From: Candidatus Eiseniibacteriota bacterium
GTDB taxonomy: Bacteria; Eisenbacteria; RBG-16-71-46
NCBI GenBank assembly: GCA_005893295.1
Contig: VBOY01000013.1
Span: forward strand, 37,071 to 77,708
Direction of reading: 5' to 3'
DNA length: 40,638 nt
Positions 19,180 to 29,845 of the stretch are shown in pieces (the stretch's first letter is position 1; each line of letters begins with the position of its first letter). The notes beneath the pieces were generated by a model that made no database searches, was not told the DNA's origin, and saw nothing but the letters and a program-made list of their open reading frames with translations. A program made the position numbers and the translations under genes.

Positions 19180-21165
19180 GTGGGCTCCATGCCATCCGCG
19201 CCCGGCACGCCGGACCTGCTCGAGCGAGCGCTGGGGGCGTTGCAACGGCCTTTCGCACCCTCGAGCGAGCTCCCACAGCGCTTGATCGTCGTCGACGTCG
19301 AGCGGCAGCGCTTGGCGTTGGTGGAGCGGGCCCAGGTCACGCTCGAGTTCCCCGTATCGACCGCGAGCGCGGGTGTGGGGGGGATTGCGGGATCGCTTCG
19401 CACGCCACCCGGGTGGCACCGCGTACACGCTCGCATCGGCGAGGGCGCGCCGCTCGGCACCGTATTCGAGAGCCGGGTGCCGACGGGCGAAGTGTGGGAC
19501 GGCGGGCCAAGCGAGGACGATCGGATCCTGACGCGCATCCTGACCCTCGAGGGTTTGGAGCAGGGCGTGAATCGTGGCCCCGGCTGCGATTCGCTCGAGC
19601 GATTCATCTATATCCACGGCACCAACCACGAACGCTTGCTGGGCCGCCCGGCCTCGCACGGTTGCGTGCGCATGTCGGGCCGCGACGTGGTCCGCCTGTT
19701 CGACCGCGTCGAGATCGGCGACCCGGTGGTGATCGTCGGCGAGGACGCTCGCCCGGGGTTTCCCGACCCGCTCTCCGCGGGACGCTTCCACTACGCCGGT
19801 ATTGCCGGCAGCGGGATGAGCGCGCTCGCCCAGTTCCAGGCGATGCGCGGCGGCCGGGTGAGCGGGAGCGACCGCGCGTTCGACCAGGGAGGCCGTCCCG
19901 AGGCGCGGCAGGCGCTCGAGCGGCTCGGCATCGAGGTCCTTCCGCAGGATGGCAGCGGTACCGGCGAGGGGTGCGCCGCGTTGGTGGTGTCGACGGCGGT
20001 CGAGTCGGAAGTGCCGGATTACGCGCGTGCCCGCGAGCGGGACGTGCCGATCGTTCACCGCTCCGAGCTGCTCGCTCACTTCGTGCGCACCCACCGCACG
20101 ATCGCCGTGGCCGGAACCAGCGGAAAGTCCACGGTGGTGGCGATGGTGTTCGAGATCCTGCGCGCACTCGACGCCGCTCCCTCGGTGATCACGGGCGGGG
20201 AGCTGGCCACGCTGCAGCGCCAAGGACTGTGGGGGAACGCCTATGCATCCGGCTCCGACCTGCTGGTGGTCGAAGCCGACGAGAGCGACGGGTCGCTGGT
20301 TCACTACCAGCCGGCTCTCGCCGTGCTGCTCAACCTCCACAAGGATCACAAAGAAACGGGCGAGGTGGCGGCGCTGTTTTCGGTCTTCGCCCGATGTGCG
20401 AGGGAGGCGTGCGTGGTGGGCGAGGGCGTCGCGCTCCGCCATCTCGCGCCAGGCGCTCGCACCTTCGGGTTCGGCCGGGAGGCAGCGGTGCGCGGCGTGG
20501 AGGTGATGCTCGATGCCGAAGGCAGCACCTTCGAGGTGGACGGCGTGCGGTTCACCCTGGCGGTGCCCGGACGGCACAACGTCGAGAACGCGCTCGCCGC
20601 GATCGCGACGTGCCAGGCGCTCGGCTTCCGGACGGCCGCCCTGGCGAAGCCGCTCGCCGGCTTCCACGGAGTGGCGCGACGCTTCGAGTCGCTGGGCCGC
20701 GCCCGCGGCGTGGAAGTGGTGGACGACTTTGCCCACAACCCGGCCAAGATCGCGGCGGCGATCGCGACCGCCCAGCGCCGCGCCCGTCGCGTGCTCGCGG
20801 TCTACCAACCCCACGGCTACGGACCGACGCGCTTCTTGAGGCACGATCTGGTGGACGCGTTCGCGGCAGCGCTTTCCCCCGAGGATTCCCTGTGGCTGCT
20901 CGAGGTGTTCTACGCAGGGGGGACGGCGAAGCGCGATTTCTCGGCCGCCGACATCGCGGCGGAGGTCGCCGCCCACGGCGTGCGCGCCGAGTTCGCGGCG
21001 AGTCGCGAGGCCTTGGTGAGCCGGCTCACCGAGGAAGCGCGCGAGGGCGACCTGGTGCTGATCATGGGGGCCCGGGATCCCTCGCTCGCCACCCTGGCAC
21101 GCACCATCGTCGGAGCGCTGGCGGGCGCGCCGGATGCGGGCCGAATCGGAGCCCCGCGCCCGTGA
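19180..21165 (+). CDS. Fusion protein: N-terminal L,D-transpeptidase (YkuD) domain + C-terminal Mur ligase (MurC/Mpl-like)
   Basis: YkuD motif IYIHGTNHERLLGRPASHGCVRMSGRDV; Mur ligase N-terminal motif FHYAGIAGSGMSALAQF, P-loop AVAGTSGKSTVVAM, VVEADESDGSLVHY, LNLHKDHKE, VVDDFAHNPAKIAAAI. Confidence 0.9.
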   Translation: MGSMPSAPGTPDLLERALGALQRPFAPSSELPQRLIVVDVERQRLALVERAQVTLEFPVSTASAGVGGIAGSLRTPPGWHRVHARIGEGAPLGTVFESRVPTGEVWDGGPSEDDRILTRILTLEGLEQGVNRGPGCDSLERFIYIHGTNHERLLGRPASHGCVRMSGRDVVRLFDRVEIGDPVVIVGEDARPGFPDPLSAGRFHYAGIAGSGMSALAQFQAMRGGRVSGSDRAFDQGGRPEARQALERLGIEVLPQDGSGTGEGCAALVVSTAVESEVPDYARARERDVPIVHRSELLAHFVRTHRTIAVAGTSGKSTVVAMVFEILRALDAAPSVITGGELATLQRQGLWGNAYASGSDLLVVEADESDGSLVHYQPALAVLLNLHKDHKETGEVAALFSVFARCAREACVVGEGVALRHLAPGARTFGFGREAAVRGVEVMLDAEGSTFEVDGVRFTLAVPGRHNVENALAAIATCQALGFRTAALAKPLAGFHGVARRFESLGRARGVEVVDDFAHNPAKIAAAIATAQRRARRVLAVYQPHGYGPTRFLRHDLVDAFAAALSPEDSLWLLEVFYAGGTAKRDFSAADIAAEVAAHGVRAEFAASREALVSRLTEEAREGDLVLIMGARDPSLATLARTIVGALAGAPDAGRIGAPRP

Positions 21166-21176
21166 CGCGGGCTTTT
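21158..21176 (+). terminator. Candidate intrinsic terminator at the end of the YkuD-Mur fusion gene
   Basis: GCCCG-TGACG-CGGGC followed by TTTT. Confidence 0.45.
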
Positions 21177-21255
21177 GCGGTGGATTCCACGCGTCCCCTT
21201 CGGTAAAAATGATAGCGAGGCTCGAAGCGCGAATGATCGGTACGGGTGGGAACGG

Positions 21256-22461
21256 ATGTCGATGAATCCTCGGCTGTTGCTCTCGGCGGCGCTGCTCGCG
21301 CTCTCGCCGGTCGCCGGCTGGACCGGCGGGCTCGGCGACCCGTCTGCGGCCTCGCCCACCGCCGGGGGAGCGGGCGTCGAGCGGTGCGGCACGTCGAGCC
21401 CCACCGCCGCGGACGCGGTCCACGTCGCGGCTGCGCTCGGCCGATGGCGCCAGGAGCGCAACGAAGCCCCGACCGGTGGAACGATCCAGGTCGCCGTTCA
21501 CGTGATCACCGACGGCGTGGAAGGTCGGGTCACCGACCGGCAGATCGAGGACCAGATTCGCGTGCTCAACCAGGGCTTTTCCGCCACCGGGTTTCGGTTC
21601 GAGCTCGCGACCATCGATCGCACCGACGACCCCATCTGGTTCCGGATCTCCCCCGGGAGCATCAAGGAGAAGCGCGCCAAGCAGGCCTTGGCGATCGATC
21701 CCGCCCATCGGTTGAACCTCTACCTCTGCGCGCCCGCGCACGACCAGCTCGGGTGGGCGACCTTGCCCTACGTCTCCACCGAGGAAGATCCGATGCACGG
21801 CGTCGTCGTCCACTACGGGACGCTGCCCGGCGGGTTCATCTCGGGCTTCGATCGAGGGCGAACCGCGGTGCACGAGGTCGGCCATTACCTCGGGCTGTTC
21901 CACGCCTTCCCGTTCGGCTCAAAGGCTCCGGGTGACGGCGTCGAGGATGCTCGGTCCGAAGCCAGCGCGGCGCTCGGTCGCTCGACCGGACGCAACCGTC
22001 CCGATCCGGGAGAAGATCCGATCCGCAACTACATGGGCTACGGCGACGACGCTTCCGTGACCGAGTTCACGGCAGGACAGGTAGCGCGCATGACTGAGGC
22101 CGTGGCAGTCTACCGCCCGAGCCTGCTCGGCGCCGCCCCGCGCGCCGCGGGCCGCGAAGTAGCGCCCGAGGACGCCGCGTCGCCGAACGACCAGACCAAG
22201 GCGATCGAGTTCCGCGGCGCGTTCCCGAATCCCTTCCACTCCGAGACCGCAATTCGCTTCTCGGTGCCACACAGCCAGCGCGTGGCGCTGCGCGTCTACA
22301 CGTTGACCGGCCAGCTCGCGCGCACCTTGATCGACGCGCACCTGCCCGCCGGCTCTCATAGCGCCCTGCTGTCGAGCGGCGACCTGCCCTCGGGGATGTA
22401 CGTCTTGGTGCTGCGCGTAGGGCAAGCGCAGATGACCCGCAGCGTCATCCTGGTGCGCTGA
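21256..22461 (+). CDS. Secreted M43 (pappalysin/cytophagalysin-like) zinc metalloprotease with C-terminal sorting-type Ig-like domain
   Basis: Signal peptide; Zn motif HEVGHYLGLFH; RNYMGYGDDASVTEFTAGQVARM Met-turn region; C-terminal PNPFHSETAIRFSVPHSQRVALRVYTLTGQLARTLID...LPSGMYVLVLR. Confidence 0.9.
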   Translation: MSMNPRLLLSAALLALSPVAGWTGGLGDPSAASPTAGGAGVERCGTSSPTAADAVHVAAALGRWRQERNEAPTGGTIQVAVHVITDGVEGRVTDRQIEDQIRVLNQGFSATGFRFELATIDRTDDPIWFRISPGSIKEKRAKQALAIDPAHRLNLYLCAPAHDQLGWATLPYVSTEEDPMHGVVVHYGTLPGGFISGFDRGRTAVHEVGHYLGLFHAFPFGSKAPGDGVEDARSEASAALGRSTGRNRPDPGEDPIRNYMGYGDDASVTEFTAGQVARMTEAVAVYRPSLLGAAPRAAGREVAPEDAASPNDQTKAIEFRGAFPNPFHSETAIRFSVPHSQRVALRVYTLTGQLARTLIDAHLPAGSHSALLSSGDLPSGMYVLVLRVGQAQMTRSVILVR

Positions 22462-22498
22462 CCGGCCTGGGTCCCCGTCGCCCCCGTCCGTCCACCCG

Positions 22499-22837
22499 GT
22501 GCTCCGTCCGCGTTCTCTGGTGGCCCTCGCCGTGGCGCTGGTCGCGGTCTCATGGGTGCTCATCGCCGGCCGCGGCACGGGTTGGCGTGTCCCATCGTGG
22601 GTGGGACGGGCAGCCCCAGGATCGGTGGTCACCCTGGCGATCCACGGCTCCCGCTGCCTCCCGTGCGCCGCCAAGGTCGAGCGCGAGCTGCGTCTCGTAC
22701 CCCACGTTCTCGATGCGCAGCTGGATTCGACCGGAACGCGGGTCGAGGTTCGGCTGTCGGTGGCCCATCCAGACGTGGGGCCGCTCCTCGAGGCGGCTGC
22801 CCGCGCCGGCTACCAGGCATCCGTGGCTCGGCCCTAG
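22499..22837 (+). CDS. N-terminally membrane-anchored heavy-metal-associated (HMA)-like domain protein
   Basis: N-terminal TM; VVTLAIHGSRCLPCAAKVERELRLVPHVLDAQLDSTGTRVEVRL...LLEAAARAGYQASV HMA pattern with CLPC. Confidence 0.7.
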   Translation: MLRPRSLVALAVALVAVSWVLIAGRGTGWRVPSWVGRAAPGSVVTLAIHGSRCLPCAAKVERELRLVPHVLDAQLDSTGTRVEVRLSVAHPDVGPLLEAAARAGYQASVARP

Positions 22838-23011
22838 GGGCCGCCTTGGGGCCGCGCTCTCGGCCGGGGGCTCCGAAATGGGCGCGCGCCGCTCTCCATC
22901 ATGCTATGCTTCTTGGACGCGTGATGAGCGAATCCTCGCGCGTTCCGACCGGGAAGATCCCCACGGTCCCCGCTCAAGCCATCGGCGGGTGCGCAACGTG
23001 TCAGGTGCAGC

Positions 23012-25222
23012 GTGACTTTCGGGTCGAAGTCGCTCTTCGGTTTCATAGGGTTGTTGCTGGCAACGAGCCTGGCCGGCAGCGCCGCGTCAGAGCCTTGTCC
23101 CTCCGGCACCTTCGTTCCCGTCCAGCTCCTGATCCGCCCCGAGAATCCGTGCGCAGGCAGGGACGTCGAGCTTGTCATCCTGAGCTGTGGCCCTTGCGTG
23201 CGGCTGGTCGGCCTCGAGGGGCCCGACTCGCTCAGAGTACGCGCGCGCATGCGGCCGTTCCTTTGCATGCCTGCGGTCTGCTTCCAGGATACGCTCGTCG
23301 TTCGTCTCGGCCCGTTGGCGGCGGGCACGCAAACCTTGAATGTCAGGGTGATCGGCGAGGTGGTCCATCCGGATAGCAGCGTGTGCATCGCCGAGCGCAC
23401 GGAGACCCTGACCTTCACGGTGGGCTCGGCGTGCGGGCCCCAGGGACCGCTCCCGTACTTGGACCAAGTCGAGATTGGAACCCAAGTGATCTGCGTGCGC
23501 GCCCCGTGTCCGCCGCTCGCCTGCCCGTTCGTGTTCATCCCGGTGGGCCTGCGCGGGCACTTCGACACCGACTGCATTGGGCTCCAGCGCGTCGAGGTGC
23601 TGCCGAGGCGCGCGTATCCTGCTCCGCCCTTCGTGCGGATCGTCTACGGCCAGAACGATTGCAGTCGCAGGCCGTGCATCGACGGCACGTTCCCGTGGTC
23701 GACCCGGCTGGCGATCCCGGAGCTCCCTCCAGGCGATTACGTCCTGCCGGTCGAGGCGGTGCTCGTTCACTCGACCTGTGGGGACTCCCTGGTCGAGACC
23801 CTGGGCTCGACCGGCGTGCCGTTCACCGTGGTCCAGGAGTGCCCGCCACTCCCCTCGCCGTCGTGCTTCACCGCCGAGTGGCACGGAGCATTCGACGGCA
23901 ATCCCTGCGAAGCGCTCGTGGCGCCCGACCGCAAGGCCCAAGTCATCCTGGAGCTGTCGCCTGGCGTAGCCCTCGCGGGGCTACAAGGCGAGTTTGCTCT
24001 CGATTCGCTGGCGCTCGAGATCACCGACCTCAAGCCGGTGGGGCCGGCGGCCGGCATGCACCTCGGCTGGCGGCCCACCCCGCGCGGCGCTCAGTTCGTC
24101 ATGTTCGCCGAGCAAGGCTCACCCATTCCGCCGTTCCTCATGGAGTGCATCCACTGTGGCTGGCCGGTGCTCCAGGTCACGCTCGGCCCGCGCGCCGGCG
24201 TGCCACTGCCGCCGGTCACGCACCTGGTCGCTCGGGGGCTGCTCGCTTCGGACTCCTTGGGCAACGCCGTGCCCGAATGCCCGTCCCTGTTCGCGCGTCC
24301 GTTCCTAGAGATGGCCGCGAGCATCTGCGCAGACCAGCCGTGCGACTTCAACGGCGACGGCAGTCAGGACGTGCGCGATCTGGTGCTGATGGTGCATTGC
24401 ATCCTCGGGGTGGGCGGGTGCCCGGATCCCAAGCCGTCCGATCTGGATTGCAATCACGACGGCACGCTGGGCGTGGACGATGTCCTCTGCTGCGCACGGA
24501 CGGTTCTGAGTGGAGGCAGCCAGGATACGATCCCGGGTCGCCCCGAGCCGGGGGTGCGCGTGTCGATGGGCCAGCCGCAAGCGGGCGGTGAGCGCGTCGA
24601 GGTGCCGATCGCGCTCGAAGGCGCGGCTCTGCTGGGCGCGGCTCGGCTGGCGATCGAATACCCGGCGGATCGCTACGACCTGGAGGGAGCGGACCTGGAT
24701 GGCGCCCCCGCCGAGTGGCTTTCGCTCCACGAGCAACAGGGGAACCAGGCGATCGTCGGACTGATCGGGCTCTCGGCCGCGGGGCGCTCGGATCTGACGC
24801 TCAGGCTCAGGCTCAAGCTCAAGCCGGGGATGCCGTCGGGCGGCCAGGTGCGACTCGCCCGTGGGCAGTTCGCCGGACCCGACGGGGCGGCGCTCGACGT
24901 GACCACCGGCCCGTCGGTGCGGAGCCTGGGTTCCGTGGAGCGCGTCAGCCTCGCGGTCCCCCAGCCCAACCCGTTCAGCCGCTCGACCCGCTTCGCGGTC
25001 ACGGTGGCACAGGCGTGCCGCCTCGAAGTGGGGATCTACGATCTCGCGGGCCGTGAGGTGCGCCAGATCCATCGCGGCTGGACGCCGGCCGGAACGCTCA
25101 CCCTGGAGTGGGACGGCCGCAGCGCGGACGGAGGGCGGGCGCGCGCCGGTCTCTACTTCGTGCGCGCCGCGGGGGCGGGGGAGACGCGGGTACGAAGGCT
25201 GGCGTTGGTTTCGGCTCCCTGA
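23012..25222 (+). CDS. Large secreted protein with dockerin-like Ca-binding repeats, possible cohesin-like domain and FlgD/T9SS-like C-terminus
   Basis: Signal peptide; PCDFNGDGSQDVRDLVLMVHCILG...DLDCNHDGTLGVDDVLCCARTVLSG; C-terminal QPNPFSRSTRFAVTVAQACRLEVGIYDLAGREVRQI...ARAGLYFVRA. Confidence 0.8.
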   Translation: MTFGSKSLFGFIGLLLATSLAGSAASEPCPSGTFVPVQLLIRPENPCAGRDVELVILSCGPCVRLVGLEGPDSLRVRARMRPFLCMPAVCFQDTLVVRLGPLAAGTQTLNVRVIGEVVHPDSSVCIAERTETLTFTVGSACGPQGPLPYLDQVEIGTQVICVRAPCPPLACPFVFIPVGLRGHFDTDCIGLQRVEVLPRRAYPAPPFVRIVYGQNDCSRRPCIDGTFPWSTRLAIPELPPGDYVLPVEAVLVHSTCGDSLVETLGSTGVPFTVVQECPPLPSPSCFTAEWHGAFDGNPCEALVAPDRKAQVILELSPGVALAGLQGEFALDSLALEITDLKPVGPAAGMHLGWRPTPRGAQFVMFAEQGSPIPPFLMECIHCGWPVLQVTLGPRAGVPLPPVTHLVARGLLASDSLGNAVPECPSLFARPFLEMAASICADQPCDFNGDGSQDVRDLVLMVHCILGVGGCPDPKPSDLDCNHDGTLGVDDVLCCARTVLSGGSQDTIPGRPEPGVRVSMGQPQAGGERVEVPIALEGAALLGAARLAIEYPADRYDLEGADLDGAPAEWLSLHEQQGNQAIVGLIGLSAAGRSDLTLRLRLKLKPGMPSGGQVRLARGQFAGPDGAALDVTTGPSVRSLGSVERVSLAVPQPNPFSRSTRFAVTVAQACRLEVGIYDLAGREVRQIHRGWTPAGTLTLEWDGRSADGGRARAGLYFVRAAGAGETRVRRLALVSAP
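24799..24822 (+). repeat. In-frame tandem hexamer GCTCAR x4
   Basis: gctcag gctcag gctcaa gctcaa, encoding alternating LRLRLKLK. Confidence 0.9.
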
Positions 25223-25242
25223 GGCCCGGTCGCAAGGCCCGC

Positions 25243-26496
25243 TCAGCCGCTCGCGCCACTCCCATAGCGCCGCTCCACGTACTCGTCCAGCAGCGCGGCG
25301 AAGTCGCGGGCGATCGTGTCGCCTTTGAGCGTCGTCCTGAGCGCGCCGTCCACGTAGACCGGCGCGCGCGGCTCCTCGCCGCTTCCCGGAAGCGAGATCC
25401 CGATGTCGGCGTGCTTGCTTTCGCCGGGGCCATTCACCACGCACCCCATCACCGCCACGCGTAGCTCTTCGACCCCCGGATGCCGCGCCCGCCACGAGGT
25501 GAGGCGCTCCTGGATGTGCGCGGTGACCTGGGCCGCCAGCTCCTGGAAGGAGCTGCTGGTGGTACGCCCGCAGCCCGGGCACGAGGTCACTTGCGGCGCG
25601 AAATGCCTGAGCCCGAGCGATTGGAGGATCTGCTGGCAGACCCGCACCTCGTCGGCGCGATCGCCACCCGGCGCGGGGGTCAAGCTCACACGGATCGTGT
25701 CCCCGATCCCCTCGTGGAGCAGGATCGAAAGCGCGGCGGTGGTGGCGACGATGCCGGGTATGCCGAGCCCGGCTTCGGTGAGCCCCAGGTGGAGCGGGTA
25801 GTCGGAGGCCTTTGCGAGGGTGCGGTAGACCGACACCAGGTCGCGCACGTCGCTCACCTTGGCCGACAGCACGATCCGATCGTGCGGCTGGCCGAATCGC
25901 TCCGCCAGCTCGGCCGAGCGCAACGCGCTCTCACGCATCGCTTCGAGCACCACCGCCCGATCCTCGAGCGGTTCGGCGCGCCGCGCGTTCTCGTCCATCA
26001 GGCTCGTCAGCAGGGCTCGGTCGAGCGAGCCCCAGTTGACCCCGATTCGCACCGGCTTGCCGTGACGGACCGCGACCTCGATCATGCGGCGGAAATTCTC
26101 GTCGTGTTGATCTCCGACGCCGACGTTGCCCGGGTTGATCCGGTACTTGTCGAGCGCGGCGGCGCAGTCGGGGTGCTCGGTGAGCAGCAGGTGGCCGTTG
26201 TAGTGGAAATCGCCGACCAGCGGAGCCTCGACGCCGGCTTGCCGCACCCGGCGCGTGATCTCGGGTACGGCGGCGGCCGCGGCCCGCGTGTTCACCGTGA
26301 TGCGGACGATCTCGGAGCCGACTCCGGCGAGGTGCGCGATCTGGTCCGCCGTGGCGGCGGCGTCCGCGGTATCGGTGTTCGTCATCGACTGGACGACCAC
26401 CGGGTGGCCGCCGCCGACCGGAACTCCGCCCACCCGGCAGACGACGCTCGCGCGCCGGGCATGGGTGCTCCGATCGGCGATCTGGACCAACGGCAT
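25243..26496 (-). CDS. ispG: 4-hydroxy-3-methylbut-2-en-1-yl diphosphate synthase (IspG/GcpE)
   Basis: [36 protein letters not shown]...[10 protein letters not shown]...YRINPGNVG...CPGCGRT...[25 protein letters not shown]. Confidence 0.97.
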   Translation of the reverse strand: MPLVQIADRSTHARRASVVCRVGGVPVGGGHPVVVQSMTNTDTADAAATADQIAHLAGVGSEIVRITVNTRAAAAAVPEITRRVRQAGVEAPLVGDFHYNGHLLLTEHPDCAAALDKYRINPGNVGVGDQHDENFRRMIEVAVRHGKPVRIGVNWGSLDRALLTSLMDENARRAEPLEDRAVVLEAMRESALRSAELAERFGQPHDRIVLSAKVSDVRDLVSVYRTLAKASDYPLHLGLTEAGLGIPGIVATTAALSILLHEGIGDTIRVSLTPAPGGDRADEVRVCQQILQSLGLRHFAPQVTSCPGCGRTTSSSFQELAAQVTAHIQERLTSWRARHPGVEELRVAVMGCVVNGPGESKHADIGISLPGSGEEPRAPVYVDGALRTTLKGDTIARDFAALLDEYVERRYGSGASG

Positions 26497-26560
26497 GTCG
26501 CGAGGATAGGAACCGGGCCCTGGAGCGTCAAATCGAGCGCGCGCCGAGAGGGCGTGGAGC

Positions 26561-28240
<1,680 letters not shown>

Positions 28241-28410
28241 GAGCGTTCCCTGTGGAGGTCAGGCGATATGGCGATCGGGCCGCCGAGCATGGCGAATGCG
28301 CGGCGCGCGCGCAAGGGCGCCGAACGGCGATGCGCCCTCAAGCGTGGCATCGAAAGCGCCGAAAACCGATCGAGCCCGAGCCGCCGTGGCTCGCCAACCG
28401 GGAGGTGATC

Positions 28411-29001
28411 ATGCTGTTCCCGCGCCATAGCTTCTTCGTCAAGGAGCGAGTGTCCATGCTCAAGCTGAGCGACACCTACGACATCCTCGATCCCGAGACC
28501 AAGGAGAACGTGGGAATCGCGAAGGATGAGCCGCCCTTGTGGGCCAAGCTGTTGCGGTTGGTCCTCAAGAAACCGCTGCTGCCGACCGTGGTGCGGGTGT
28601 ACGAGCACGAGGCGGCGCCGGCCGTCATCACGCTACGCAAGAAACCCGGTTTGCTGCACACCACGGTCGTCGTCACGCACGCGACCCGGGGCGAGATCGG
28701 GCGCTTCAAGAGCAAGCTGTTCTCGTTCGGGGGCGGATTCCACGTGTTCGACACGTCGGGCAGGAAAGTGGCCGACGTGAAGGGCGACTGGAAGGGCTGG
28801 AATTTCAAGATGCTCGACGACCGCGGCCAGGAACTCGGCGTGGTGACGAAGAAATGGGCGGGCTTGGGCAAGGAGCTGTTCACGAGCGCCGACAATTACA
28901 TGATCGCGCTCAACGACCAGACGAGCGGAAAGTCCGACCAGTCCCCGCTTCTGCTCGCGGCTGGGCTGGCGATCGACATCGTCTACAAGGAAGCTGCCTA
29001 G
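28411..29001 (+). CDS. LURP-one-related / scramblase-like family protein
   Basis: SD GGGAGG before ATG; MLFPRHSFFVKERVSMLKLSDTYDILDPETKENVGIAKDE...VFDTSGRKVADVKGDWKGWNFKMLDDRGQELGVVTKKWAGLGKELFTSADNYMIAL. Confidence 0.85.
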   Translation: MLFPRHSFFVKERVSMLKLSDTYDILDPETKENVGIAKDEPPLWAKLLRLVLKKPLLPTVVRVYEHEAAPAVITLRKKPGLLHTTVVVTHATRGEIGRFKSKLFSFGGGFHVFDTSGRKVADVKGDWKGWNFKMLDDRGQELGVVTKKWAGLGKELFTSADNYMIALNDQTSGKSDQSPLLLAAGLAIDIVYKEAA

Positions 29002-29052
29002 GGCTTTTTCAGCAGCCTGCTAGACGGAAGCGCCGCGGGCGGCGGCGTGGGC

Positions 29053-29421
29053 TCACGACGAGACCGTCGCGCTCGGTTGCCCCCGGCGCCGCATCAGCCA
29101 CCATACGAGGAGCGCCAGCAGCGCCAGCGGCAGCGCCGGCACGAGGAAGACCAAGGCGCCAAAGCCGAAGATCAGGGCCCCGATCACGCAGAAAAGGATC
29201 AGGACCGGCAGCCACAGCAGCAGCGCGATCCCCCTGAGCACCAAGCCCAGGATCCGAAACGGCAGCAGCACGAGCCACAGCACCAGAGCCGCGAGGCCCA
29301 AGAAGAACAAGGCCGCGACGGTGACCGCCGCCAGAGCAAACACGTTCGCTCTCCCTTCCGATGGACCCGTCAGGATCTGCCCGCCGCGCAGCACGGTGGC
29401 CGCCTCTGGGGTCGCTCTCAT
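29053..29421 (-). CDS. Small hypothetical membrane protein
   Basis: Three strongly hydrophobic segments followed by a charged C-terminus (WWLMRRRGQPSATVSS); start (29421 or 29451) uncertain. Confidence 0.6.
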   Translation of the reverse strand: MRATPEAATVLRGGQILTGPSEGRANVFALAAVTVAALFFLGLAALVLWLVLLPFRILGLVLRGIALLLWLPVLILFCVIGALIFGFGALVFLVPALPLALLALLVWWLMRRRGQPSATVSS

Positions 29422-29566
29422 TCTACGCCGAAAAGCCCGGTTGGGTTTCACGCCGACGGCGATGCCATCGGGCCGATTGGGTCACCCGTCCAGTCGCCGG
29501 TCGGCCATGGAGTTGCTACAGTATCCACCTCCGCGGTCGCTGCGGCCGCTTCCGATGGAGGTCGAG

Positions 29567-29806
29567 ATGGCGGCAACCCGCATCATCGTGAGGAACAACG
29601 GTTCGCTCCGGATCGAGGGCGATTTTGAGATCGTCGACCAGGAAGGCCACGCCTTCGGGCTCGCCGGCCGCACTCAGGTCTCGCTCTGTCGCTGTGGCCA
29701 GTCCAAGGACAAGCCCTTCTGCGACGCGAGCCACAAGTCCTGCGCCTTCGAGTCGGTGGTGGTGGCCCGCGACCTGCCCCCGCCCGCGCCCAAGCCCGCG
29801 ACCTGA
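29567..29806 (+). CDS. CDGSH iron-sulfur domain protein (mitoNEET-like)
   Basis: VSLCRCGQSKDKPFCDASHKSCAF matches C-X-C-X2-(S/T)-X3-P-X-C-D-(G/A)-S/T-H; SD GGAGG before ATG. Confidence 0.92.
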   Translation: MAATRIIVRNNGSLRIEGDFEIVDQEGHAFGLAGRTQVSLCRCGQSKDKPFCDASHKSCAFESVVVARDLPPPAPKPAT

Positions 29807-29845
29807 CCGGCGTTCGATGCATCGGTCCCAAGCTCGCGAGCGCCG

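Noticed and set aside
19159-21903. 914-aa minus-strand ORF antisense to the YkuD-Mur fusion
   Set aside because: No recognisable domain; composition is that of a shadow frame.
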